This document shows, one piece after another, positions 1 to 5,670 of a DNA stretch of 5,712 nt (positions within the stretch are counted from its first letter, which is position 1; each line of letters starts with the position of its first letter). The notes under the pieces are model-generated. The model was not told where the DNA came from. It did not search any database and saw only the letters and a list, made by a program, of their open reading frames with translations. Source of the DNA: an uncultured Eubacteriales bacterium (GTDB lineage Bacteria; Bacillota; Clostridia; Oscillospirales; Acutalibacteraceae). Location of the stretch: NCBI GenBank assembly GCA_900316925.1, contig ONEU01000075.1, forward strand, positions 1 to 5,712, in the 5' to 3' direction. Made by a program: the position numbers and the translations under genes.

Positions 1-1
1 C

Positions 2-937
2 TATATGGATAATGTCAAGGGCAGATCGGCATTATCGGTGGACGAATATTATCGGGACCTGCGAACTTTTTTTCGGTTTCTGCTGAAAGAGAAGGGATGT
101 GTTCCTAAGAATCAGGAAACGGAGCAGATTGATATTTCCGGCGTTGATCTCGATTTCGTCAAGGCGATCACCTTTACGGATATTCTGTTGTTTTTGAACT
201 ACTGTCAGAACGACAGAGAAAATGCCGCCGCTGCAAGAGCCAGAAAAACTTCCAGCCTGAAAAGCTTCTTTCGGTATCTGACGGTAAAAGTGAACAAACT
301 CTCCTATAATCCCACCGAGGCATTGGACGCTCCTAAGAAGGCGAAAACGCTGCCCAAATACCTGACGCTGGAGGAAAGTCTGCAGCTACTGGAATCCATT
401 GACGGAGAGTACAAAGAGCGGGATTACTGCATGATGATTTTTTTCCTGAACTGCGGGATGCGTGTGTCAGAACTGTGCGGCATCAATCTGTCGGATATCA
501 ACAGCGATCACATGCTCAAGATCAGGGGTAAGGGCAACAAGGAGCGGATTCTGTATCTGAATGATGCGTGTGTTTCCGCATTGGAGAGTTATCTGCAGGT
601 CAGGCCTGTGGATGGCGTCAAGGATAAGAACGCGCTGTTTATCAGCAGCAGGAACAGTCGGATCACGCAAAGAGGAGTTCAGCTGCTTTTAGAAAAATAT
701 ATGAAAAAGATCGGCCTTGGCGGACAGGGATATTCACCGCATAAGCTCCGCCATACAGCGGCGACACTGATGTATCAGAAAGGCGGCGTGGATATCCGTA
801 CACTGCAGGCAATCCTTGGACATTCTGATCTGGGCACGACGCAGATATACACCCATGTGGCAAGTGAGCAGGTCATTGCCGGATTAAAAGCGAACCCGCT
901 TGCGGAGAATAAACCGAACAAAGAGAAAAAGAAATAA
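2..937 (+). CDS. Xer-type tyrosine recombinase, 5' end outside the window
   Basis: Site-specific recombinase that cuts and rejoins DNA through a tyrosine intermediate; the relatives XerC and XerD resolve chromosome dimers or integrate elements. Counting from the first visible ATG (position 5), the SAM-like core-binding domain covers about residues 1-95 and the catalytic domain about 115-295. All catalytic residues are present: R153 in GMRVSEL, K176 in RGKGNKER, H246 and R249 in HKLRHTAA, H273 in LGHSDL and the nucleophile Y282 in IYTH. The reading frame is open to the left edge, and family members usually carry some 10-20 more residues before this point, so the true start is probably upstream. 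The C terminus ends in a lysine-rich tail (NKEKKK). It has two 7-T runs (67-73 and 438-444) and remains in frame. It is followed at once by a terminator and then by a dif-like palindrome at 1016-1043, a plausible substrate. Whether it is the housekeeping Xer or belongs to a mobile element cannot be decided here. Confidence 0.95.
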   Translation, partial: YMDNVKGRSALSVDEYYRDLRTFFRFLLKEKGCVPKNQETEQIDISGVDLDFVKAITFTDILLFLNYCQNDRENAAAARARKTSSLKSFFRYLTVKVNKLSYNPTEALDAPKKAKTLPKYLTLEESLQLLESIDGEYKERDYCMMIFFLNCGMRVSELCGINLSDINSDHMLKIRGKGNKERILYLNDACVSALESYLQVRPVDGVKDKNALFISSRNSRITQRGVQLLLEKYMKKIGLGGQGYSPHKLRHTAATLMYQKGGVDIRTLQAILGHSDLGTTQIYTHVASEQVIAGLKANPLAENKPNKEKKK

Positions 938-940
938 CTG

Positions 941-970
941 CCGGCAGAGTCTGTGACTTTGCCGGTTTTT
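941..970 (+). terminator. Intrinsic terminator of the recombinase gene
   Basis: An 11-base stem pairs CCGGCAGAGTC (941-951) with GACTTTGCCGG (955-965). It has one G-U pair and a 3-base loop TGT, and is followed by five T (966-970). It begins three bases after the TAA stop of the recombinase, so it should end that transcript. Confidence 0.93.
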
Positions 971-995
971 GTATCATAAGAGCAGCGGGAACAGG

Positions 996-1012
996 GTATC
1001 TCAAATAGATAC
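996..1012. repeat. Small inverted repeat beside the dif-like site
   Basis: GTATCT (996-1001) and AGATAC (1007-1012) are perfect inverted copies around the 5-base spacer CAAAT. The repeat lies three bases left of the larger palindrome at 1016. It could be an accessory protein-binding site or an incidental hairpin; no T-tract follows, so it is not a terminator. Confidence 0.45.
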
Positions 1013-1015
1013 AAA

Positions 1016-1043
1016 ACTTCGCAAAATAAAGATTTTGCGAAGT
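1016..1043. other. Putative dif-like Xer recombination site (perfect 11-6-11 palindrome)
   Basis: Seen directly: ACTTCGCAAAA (1016-1026), a central TAAAGA (1027-1032), and TTTTGCGAAGT (1033-1043), the exact reverse complement of the left arm. The total is 28 bases. Known of the family: dif sites are 28 bases, made of two 11-base recombinase-binding arms around a 6-base crossover region, and Bacillota examples begin ACTTC. Inferred: this is a target of the Xer-type recombinase encoded directly upstream, and the perfect symmetry would fit a single recombinase binding both arms. No T-run follows, which argues against a terminator. Alternatives are an intergenic palindromic repeat family or a transcription-factor operator. 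Confidence 0.5.
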
Positions 1044-1142
1044 AAGGAAGAGGCGAAAACGTAGAAAACCCGCATATTATCGAATTATCCGCTTTTGGGC
1101 ATTACAGACCTGCCGACACGAATTTCATGATTGACAATCAAT

Positions 1143-1186
1143 AACGGTTGCCACTCACGTTACTGTTGATGTGGCAACCGTTTTTT
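1143..1186. terminator. Terminator between convergent units, possibly bidirectional
   Basis: AACGGTTGCCAC (1143-1154) pairs perfectly with GTGGCAACCGTT (1171-1182) around a 16-base loop. On the plus strand six T follow the GC-rich stem (1181-1186), a good intrinsic terminator for transcripts entering from the left. On the minus strand the hairpin directly follows the stop of the hydrolase gene (1186-1188), but the trailing U-tract is poorer (TTATTGATT). It probably ends the leftward operon too, perhaps less efficiently. Confidence 0.85.
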
Positions 1187-1821
1187 CAGAATATCATTTT
1201 TATTTCTACCTGGATGGATGAATCTACATTGCGTTTAAAGACTTCTGCGTCTTCGGGCTTTCCCACAACGCTGCCGTAATGAATCGGGATTGCAACACTT
1301 GGTTTGATATGATTGATCAGCTCAGCGGCTTTTCTGGCGTCCATTGTGAATGTGCCGCCGATCGGTACCATGGCAATATCACAAGTGACGCTGTTGGCTT
1401 CTTTGGTTGCGTCCGTATCTCCGGCAATATACACTCTGCTGTCGTCTGTGTTCAGGACGTAACCGCACCAGCCGGATTTCCTGGGATGAAACGGTTTGAG
1501 CAGATTGTATGCCGGAACCGTTTCAAATGACAGTCCGTTTACGGTATATGATTCACCGGTTCGGACAACGGTTATTGTGTTCCTACCAAAATCGGCTGTG
1601 ACTGTTTTTGCCATCTTTTCGGGTACGATCAGACAGGTCTTTTCCCCTATTACCTTTTTTATATCTTCTGGAGAATAATGATCGTAATGGTCATGGGTTA
1701 TGAAGATCATGTCAGCGTCATTTGTCGTTTCACGAATTTGATAGGGATCTATGTAGAGCGTACCGGCGGTACTGTGGATACGAATGCTGCTATGGGTCAG
1801 TACTTCGATTTGATTGGTCAT
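1186..1821 (-). CDS. MBL-fold metal-dependent hydrolase (UlaG/YtkL-like)
   Basis: A cytosolic metallo-beta-lactamase-fold hydrolase of 211 residues; its substrate cannot be told from sequence. The metal-binding signature THDHYDH lies at residues 42-48 (H43, H45, D47, H48). Further ligands are likely D135 in the GDTD motif and H181 in PIHYG. The segments VPAYN (102-106), FHPRKSGWCGYVL (111-123) and PIGGTFTM (153-160) are typical of the UlaG/YtkL branch (UPF0173-like), which contains sugar-phosphate lactonases and many uncharacterised members. Length is normal for this branch (about 210-230). The ATG at 1821 is supported by AAGGAG at 1830-1835, eight bases away. It is the last gene of the leftward cluster, 38 bases after the broken gene, and its stop touches the terminator hairpin. 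Fold assignment is firm; the exact reaction is unknown. Confidence 0.93.
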   Translation of the reverse strand: MTNQIEVLTHSSIRIHSTAGTLYIDPYQIRETTNDADMIFITHDHYDHYSPEDIKKVIGEKTCLIVPEKMAKTVTADFGRNTITVVRTGESYTVNGLSFETVPAYNLLKPFHPRKSGWCGYVLNTDDSRVYIAGDTDATKEANSVTCDIAMVPIGGTFTMDARKAAELINHIKPSVAIPIHYGSVVGKPEDAEVFKRNVDSSIQVEIKMIF

Positions 1822-1859
1822 TTGATTATCTCCTTTTTGTGGAATTTTGCCGGCGGCGC

Positions 1860-2549
1860 TTAACCGGGATAGTCCCAGTGCTTGAAGTCATAGTAATCCG
1901 ACATTCCGTTTTCTTTTTTCAGCTCATAGAGTGTGTAGCTGACTTCCTCCAGCAGATCCTGGGAATAAGCTGCCTTTGGCTGCCGAAATTCCGTGTCACT
2001 GATTACCCGGCCGCCGAACCCCCTGTTCCGATTGGAAATAGAGCTGTCGGGTCTGTTCGAGCTGCTGTGAAAGATTCTCAAAGGTCAGGGGTTGTTTTTC
2101 ACGGCAGAGTTGCCGCAGGCAGAACGTCAGTACCGGGGAGCCGCTGCGGAACTGATGGAACAGGTCTTCGGCATTCCATTGATACTCCGCACTGTCCGCT
2201 GGATGAAGCGTCCGGAAAAGCGGATGCTCCTTTCCCCATGTCCTGCAATGTCCGGAAATCATCCCTGAAAGCGTCCTGGAAGCTCTTGATCAGATCCTCG
2301 TCAGGATAACGTGCCTCTTGAAGCAGCTCCTTGAATTTGGCTTTCTCGCTGTTCATGATGCCCTCGAGTTGATCCTCAATAAATGAATAGCGTCGGTCTG
2401 TGGAGAACAGATAGATACACAAGCCGTCACAGAAGTGCTTTCTTTGCTGCTGCAGACTGGTGCGGATATGGCTGATGGTTGGGAAAAAAGCCCCTGATCA
2501 GAAATACAAAGGAGGCCAGAAACGATAGCACGCAGGACACTTCAAGCAT
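1860..2549 (-). pseudogene. Broken gene for a small membrane-anchored protein of unknown function
   Basis: A good ribosome binding site (GGAGG, 2555-2559) precedes an ATG at 2549 that opens with a hydrophobic segment (residues about 4-20, VSCVLSFLASFVFLI), a likely membrane anchor. The frame then breaks three times, each time by one extra base in a homopolymer: A6 at 2484-2489, C4 at 2234-2237, and C5 at 2019-2023 (plus-strand letters). Removing one base from each joins the pieces into one continuous 228-residue protein ending at a TAA (1860-1862). The rebuilt protein has a charged, helical middle (SEKAKFKELLQEAR, RYPDEDLIKSF) and ends in DYYDFKHWDYPG. I do not recognise a family. As written, translation would give only a peptide of about 40 residues. 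It lies 28 bases after the alcohol dehydrogenase gene and 38 bases before the hydrolase gene, so it was an operon member. Sequencing error is possible, but neighbouring genes with longer runs are intact. Confidence 0.8.
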
Positions 2550-2577
2550 AATTACCTCCGGAGAAATGGTGTTGTTG

Positions 2578-3663
2578 TCAGGATGACCACTGGCTTGTCA
2601 GGAAAGCAATCCTTCTAAGTGTCTCCCGCTCCACCGCAAAGGGGGCGGTTCCGAGCTTCAGCGGGTTATCCCATAGTGCGTCAACGGCATCGGATAGGAG
2701 CTGCTCCCCCGCCTCTGTCCTGCCGTACAGTCGGATGTACCATTCCTGAAAAGCGTGCAGATCTTCAAAGCCCATACCCTGTAACAGCATGGAACGTTCA
2801 TGGGCATCCGCTTCTTTCAGATAACCGGCGGTAAAGTATCCGACAGCCTTTCCATGCGGAATCCCCGATCGGATGGTAAGTGAATAGCTCAGAGCGTGTG
2901 GGATCCCGGTGCCTGTCTGTGCAATGGACATACCTGCCATGGCGGAGGCATTCATCATTTCCTGAAGCTGTGCATCGCTTGCCTGGCCGTTTTCCAGTAC
3001 ATAACGGTTCCTGCTCCACAGATGCAGGCCTGATACTGCATACATACGGCTGAAATCATCTGCGTGGGTATTCAGGATACTCTCAACGATGTGTGTCAAT
3101 GCATCCAGGGCTGTGTTGCGCAGCAGAGACAGCGGCGCAGAACGCAGATAACGGCCGTCGATCAATGCAAGATCGGCAAAAATTCTGTGGCTGATGGACT
3201 TCTTTGTCTGCAGCTCCGTCAGCGTGAGAACACTAACGGCAGTAACCTCCGAGCCTGTGCCGCAGGTAGTGGGAATGAGTGCCAACGGAACGGCGGTATC
3301 GTCTCCGGGAACATACAGCGACGCCGCTTCATTCTGCGGATGTGCCATCAGATAGGCAATGGCTTTTGCGGCATCCAAGGGGGATCCGCCGCCGATACCG
3401 ATGACACAATCCGCACCCTCACGGATTCCCAGACGGCTTGCTGACCAGACCGTGCTGACCGGAGGATTTTCCTCTACATGATCAAAAATCGTATACCGGA
3501 CCTGAGCGCTTTCCAGCACCTGCAGGACATCTGCCAGAGCGCCGCATTGAACGGCGGAACGCTGCCCGGTTACAATCAGTGCATGATGGCCGAGACCTGC
3601 AAGCTGACCGGCATGACGGGCAACAGCATGGGACTCACTATAAACAGGAACAGGCATGAACAT
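2578..3663 (-). CDS. Iron-containing alcohol dehydrogenase family protein
   Basis: Cytosolic NAD(P)-dependent alcohol/aldehyde oxidoreductase of the group III (iron-activated) family, 361 residues from the chosen start. Nucleotide-binding GGGSP lies at residues 91-95, followed by LDAAK; TTCGTGSEVT follows at 132-141. All four metal ligands are visible: D187 and H191 (LDALTHIVES), H256 (GIPHALSY) and H270 (GIPHGK). At the position where E. coli FucO has the NAD-selecting Asp39 (VTD), this protein has Gly33 (VTGQRS, followed by a matching QCG), which suggests NADPH may be accepted. The start at 3663 (MFMPVPVY) was preferred to a frame extension to 3708 because AGGAG lies seven bases upstream (3671-3675) and the longer start would overlap the upstream gene more deeply. 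Even so it overlaps the acetyltransferase gene by 26 bases, a sign of translational coupling. The alcohol substrate cannot be predicted. Confidence 0.94.
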   Translation of the reverse strand: MFMPVPVYSESHAVARHAGQLAGLGHHALIVTGQRSAVQCGALADVLQVLESAQVRYTIFDHVEENPPVSTVWSASRLGIREGADCVIGIGGGSPLDAAKAIAYLMAHPQNEAASLYVPGDDTAVPLALIPTTCGTGSEVTAVSVLTLTELQTKKSISHRIFADLALIDGRYLRSAPLSLLRNTALDALTHIVESILNTHADDFSRMYAVSGLHLWSRNRYVLENGQASDAQLQEMMNASAMAGMSIAQTGTGIPHALSYSLTIRSGIPHGKAVGYFTAGYLKEADAHERSMLLQGMGFEDLHAFQEWYIRLYGRTEAGEQLLSDAVDALWDNPLKLGTAPFAVERETLRRIAFLTSQWSS

Positions 3664-4171
3664 AATGTTTCTCCTCGCTTTCATTTCCGGAAGTGATTTC
3701 CAACTCACGACAGTTCCATTGCTCGCCCAGTACCGAATAGGTTTCCAACGGTTCGGCAGTTACATCTACAAAACCAACTGCCCGATAACAAGCATAGGCG
3801 GCAGGATTATTATCAAAGACTCCCAGTGATACCTTCTTGATACCATTTTGTGAAAACGCCTCTCTTACTCCGAGACGTACTAATTCCTTGCCATAACCCT
3901 TTCCGCGTTTTTCCGGGGCAATGATGACAAAGCCCATGCGCAGTTCATCCGTTGATTCTCCGGGTTGTCTCAGAGTCAGAAAGCCGACGGGACCTGTCTC
4001 GTCGTAAGCCACAAAGGGCTTCAGCTTCTCAACAAAACCAAACTGTTCTTCCCTGAGGGGATAATCCCCCATCACACCCGCTGTCCATTGATAAAAGGAG
4101 CGTTCATCCTGACTCCAGGACAGCACGGCAGCGGCATCACAACTCTGATAGCTTCTTAACTGCAAGATCAT
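3638..4171 (-). CDS. GNAT family N-acetyltransferase
   Basis: Transfers an acetyl group from acetyl-CoA to an amine on a protein or small molecule; the acceptor is unknown. The 177-residue protein has the GNAT core: beta-strand entry GPVGFLTL (60-67), the acetyl-CoA pyrophosphate loop EKRGKGYGKEL with R89-x-x-G92-x-G94 (87-97), and motif B NNPAAYACYRAVGF (121-134). The N terminus (MILQLRSYQSCDAAAVLSW) resembles Bacillota acetyltransferases beginning 'LRpYksCDA'. The last 17 or so residues after RELEI look like an extension beyond the usual fold and overlap the alcohol dehydrogenase gene by 26 bases. The ATG at 4171 has GGGAGG only two bases upstream, while a TTG at 4165 would have ideal 8-base spacing, so the true start may be two codons later. 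The upstream TipAS-like gene ends nine bases before. Confidence 0.92.
   Translation of the reverse strand: MILQLRSYQSCDAAAVLSWSQDERSFYQWTAGVMGDYPLREEQFGFVEKLKPFVAYDETGPVGFLTLRQPGESTDELRMGFVIIAPEKRGKGYGKELVRLGVREAFSQNGIKKVSLGVFDNNPAAYACYRAVGFVDVTAEPLETYSVLGEQWNCRELEITSGNESEEKHYVHACSCL
3671..3675 (-). promoter_or_regulatory. Ribosome binding site fixing the alcohol dehydrogenase start
   Basis: AGGAG on the minus strand lies seven bases before the ATG at 3663, inside the 3' end of the acetyltransferase gene. It selects MFMPVPVY as the N terminus over in-frame upstream starts at 3684 and 3708. Confidence 0.8.
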
Positions 4172-4173
4172 CG

Positions 4174-4179
4174 CCTCCC
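4174..4179 (-). promoter_or_regulatory. Ribosome binding site of the acetyltransferase, ambiguous start
   Basis: GGGAGG on the minus strand lies only two bases from the ATG at 4171 but eight bases from an in-frame TTG at 4165. The other genes of the cluster have gaps of 5-8 bases, so the TTG deserves consideration. Confidence 0.6.
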
Positions 4180-4180
4180 A

Positions 4181-4570
4181 TTATTTCTTTTGGTTCCCGT
4201 AGCAGCGGATTGCCCGGGCTGCAAATTCCGCAGCACCCTCACCGGCAGCCTGATTAATGTTTGATGTGAATTCTCCTCCGCTGCCGTACAGCTCACCCAG
4301 GGATGCCAGGATCTCATCTGTGCATTGGTAATAGTTTTCCGTAATAAAGGCTTTCAGTTCACGGACAAGCCTCTGAGCCTCCTCACTTGCCGGTGATTTG
4401 TCCTGAATAGCGCCGAACCGGGCAAACAGTGCCATCATCTGGATTGCCAGTACCTCTCGCTGGGTGTCGCTGCGCTGACTGTCCTTCTGGGTAAACTCTG
4501 CATATTCCGGGGTATCTCCCCAGGTTTCTTCTGCCTGTCTGGCATAAGCCTCTGCTTTTTCTTTCTCCAT
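4181..4570 (-). CDS. Stand-alone TipAS-like ligand-binding domain protein
   Basis: A 129-residue, mostly alpha-helical globin-like domain related to TipAS, the C-terminal antibiotic-recognition half of MerR-family TipAL regulators. Supporting segments are ETWGDTPEYAEF (15-26), the MMALFARFGAIQDKSP helix (45-60), FITENYYQC (75-83), LGELYGSGGEFTSNINQ (91-107) and GEGAAEFAARAI (110-121). No MerR DNA-binding helix-turn-helix is present. The start is firm because GGAGG (4579-4583) lies eight bases upstream and the rluA-like gene ends only 22 bases away, leaving no room for an N-terminal domain. Family knowledge: TipAS made alone in Streptomyces binds thiopeptides covalently through a cysteine in the segment aligned with LASLGELY. 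Here that position appears to be Ser90, so covalent capture of that type is unlikely; Cys83 aligns with the other, non-attaching cysteine. It could be a sequestering or sensing protein. The ligand is unknown. Confidence 0.85.
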   Translation of the reverse strand: MEKEKAEAYARQAEETWGDTPEYAEFTQKDSQRSDTQREVLAIQMMALFARFGAIQDKSPASEEAQRLVRELKAFITENYYQCTDEILASLGELYGSGGEFTSNINQAAGEGAAEFAARAIRCYGNQKK

Positions 4571-4592
4571 GGTAGCTTCCTCCGATTGTTTG

Positions 4593-5573
4593 TTATTGAT
4601 GCTTATTTGAAAGATAATCCTGCGGCGAGAAGCGTGATGTGAACCACACCTCCGGAGCGGTGAAGCTCCTGCCGTTCAGATAGGACAGCAAGCCGCTGTC
4701 TGTTGTAAAGCGGAAGGTCAGACGATAGGAATACAATGCCTGATATTTGAAACCCTCCCGGCGGTTGATCTCGTTTTTTCCATATTTGCCGTCCCCCAGC
4801 AAGGGATGACCGATATGCGCAAAATGTGCCCGGATCTGGTGTGTCCTGCCGGTGAGCAGATCAACTTCCAGGAGGCTGAAATGATCCTGCTCTGCAATCA
4901 CTCGGTAGCGTGTTTTGATGGTTTTGGCATTTTCTGACGGTTTATCGGAAATGTATACCCGATTCTGTTTTTCGTTCTTTTCCAGATATCCTGTCAATGT
5001 TGCCTCCTTTTGTCTGAAACGTCCCAATGTGATGCAAAGATACAGCTTTTCAAGCTCTCTGTCCTTGAGCTTCTGGTTCAGAATCCGCAGGGATTCCGCA
5101 TTCTTGGCGGCAATCACGATACCGCCGGTATTTCTATCGATGCGGTTGACCAGAGCCGGTGCAAAGGAGTTTTCCTGCTTGGGGTCGTACTCCTTTTTGT
5201 CATATAAGTAGTGTTGTACCCGCGCAATCAGCGAATCAAAGTGATAGGTTTCATCCGGATGAACAAGCAGTCCGGGTTTCTTGTTCAGAAGCATGATGTT
5301 GTCGTCCTCATAAATAATATCGAGCTTGACCGGTGCCTTCAGAAAATCGTAAGCATCATACGTTTCCTCATAAAACTCGTCCTTGATATACAGTGTCAGC
5401 ACATCCCCCTCCTGCAGACGGCTGGAGATTTCACACTTCTTTCCGTTGAGCTTGATATATTTGGTGCGGATATACTTATACATCAGCGCCTGCGGCATAT
5501 TCCGGAAGCGCTTTGTCAGAAACTTATCCAGTCTTTGTCCGCTGTCATTGGCGGTGATCTCGATCTGTCGCAT
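4593..5573 (-). CDS. RluA-family pseudouridine synthase
   Basis: Isomerises specific uridines in structured RNA, most often 23S rRNA, to pseudouridine; the exact target site is not readable here. The 326-residue protein has an N-terminal S4-like RNA-binding domain (about 12-65, GQRLDKFL to LQEGDVLTLYI) and a catalytic domain (about 85-290). The catalytic aspartate is D146 in LVNRIDRNTGG; the common family form is HRLDxxTSG, so N143 replaces the usual His, a variation I recall from Bacillota paralogues. The conserved LLTGRTHQIRAHFAHIGHPLLGDGKYG block lies at 239-265. Length is typical (about 300-330). ATG 5573 follows AAGGAA (5582-5587) by eight bases and a promoter at 5601-5629. It leads the leftward operon and is followed after 22 bases by the TipAS-like gene. 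Family is secure; the paralogue name is not. Confidence 0.96.
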   Translation of the reverse strand: MRQIEITANDSGQRLDKFLTKRFRNMPQALMYKYIRTKYIKLNGKKCEISSRLQEGDVLTLYIKDEFYEETYDAYDFLKAPVKLDIIYEDDNIMLLNKKPGLLVHPDETYHFDSLIARVQHYLYDKKEYDPKQENSFAPALVNRIDRNTGGIVIAAKNAESLRILNQKLKDRELEKLYLCITLGRFRQKEATLTGYLEKNEKQNRVYISDKPSENAKTIKTRYRVIAEQDHFSLLEVDLLTGRTHQIRAHFAHIGHPLLGDGKYGKNEINRREGFKYQALYSYRLTFRFTTDSGLLSYLNGRSFTAPEVWFTSRFSPQDYLSNKHQ

Positions 5574-5600
5574 ATTTTTCGTTCCTTTCCTTTTTCTCCC

Positions 5601-5629
5601 ATTATATCATACAATACACCTTTTGGAAA
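5601..5629 (-). promoter_or_regulatory. Extended -10 promoter of the leftward operon
   Basis: On the minus strand a perfect TATAAT (5606-5601) is preceded by TG one base upstream (5609-5608), the extended -10 pattern. With a 17-base spacer the -35 hexamer is TTTCCA (5629-5624), four of six matches to TTGACA. The start of transcription would fall near 5594, giving a leader of about 20 bases with the AAGGAA ribosome binding site. The first -35 base coincides with the last base of the group II intron. Confidence 0.8.
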
Positions 5630-5631
5630 TA

Positions 5632-5667
5632 GGGTAGACTGAGGGACACTTTGTCCCTCAACCTCCC
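5632..5667 (-). ncRNA. Group II intron domain VI with branch-point adenosine
   Basis: Nine perfect pairs (TGAGGGACA, 5660-5652, with TGTCCCTCA, 5648-5640) close an AAG loop. Below them come T-G and G-U wobbles, G-C and A-U pairs, then the single unpaired A5635, then three G-C pairs (5667-5665 with 5634-5632). This is the domain VI layout with a bulged branch-point A. Confidence 0.82.
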
Positions 5668-5670
5668 ATT

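Noticed and set aside
1016..1043. Reading the 28-base palindrome as a second terminator of the recombinase gene
   Set aside because: A complete terminator already lies at 941-970, and the palindrome is followed by AAGGAAG rather than a run of T.
1722..2309. A 195-codon plus-strand open frame across the hydrolase start and the broken gene
   Set aside because: It begins at a TTG inside the hydrolase gene with no ribosome binding site, and the opposite strand gives a coherent protein once three homopolymer shifts are repaired. It is an antisense shadow.
2019..2489. Phase-variable switching at the three homopolymers
   Set aside because: Runs of 4 to 6 bases are too short for frequent slipped-strand switching, and three would have to be corrected together; decay or sequencing error is more likely.
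3064..3444. A 126-codon plus-strand open frame inside the alcohol dehydrogenase gene
   Set aside because: Gln/Arg/Cys-rich composition and position opposite conserved catalytic motifs mark it as a shadow frame.
3664..3708. Longer N terminus of the alcohol dehydrogenase from 3708 or 3684
   Set aside because: The AGGAG at 3671-3675 lies within this extension and serves the ATG at 3663; the extra residues do not look like the family N terminus.
5211..5642. A 143-codon plus-strand open frame opposite the pseudouridine synthase
   Set aside because: The minus strand encodes an unmistakable RluA-family protein here; the antisense frame has no family features and runs through the operon promoter.
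5640..5660. Intrinsic terminator formed by the TGAGGGACA inverted repeat
   Set aside because: No T-tract follows on either strand, and the hairpin is better explained as the distal part of group II intron domain VI.
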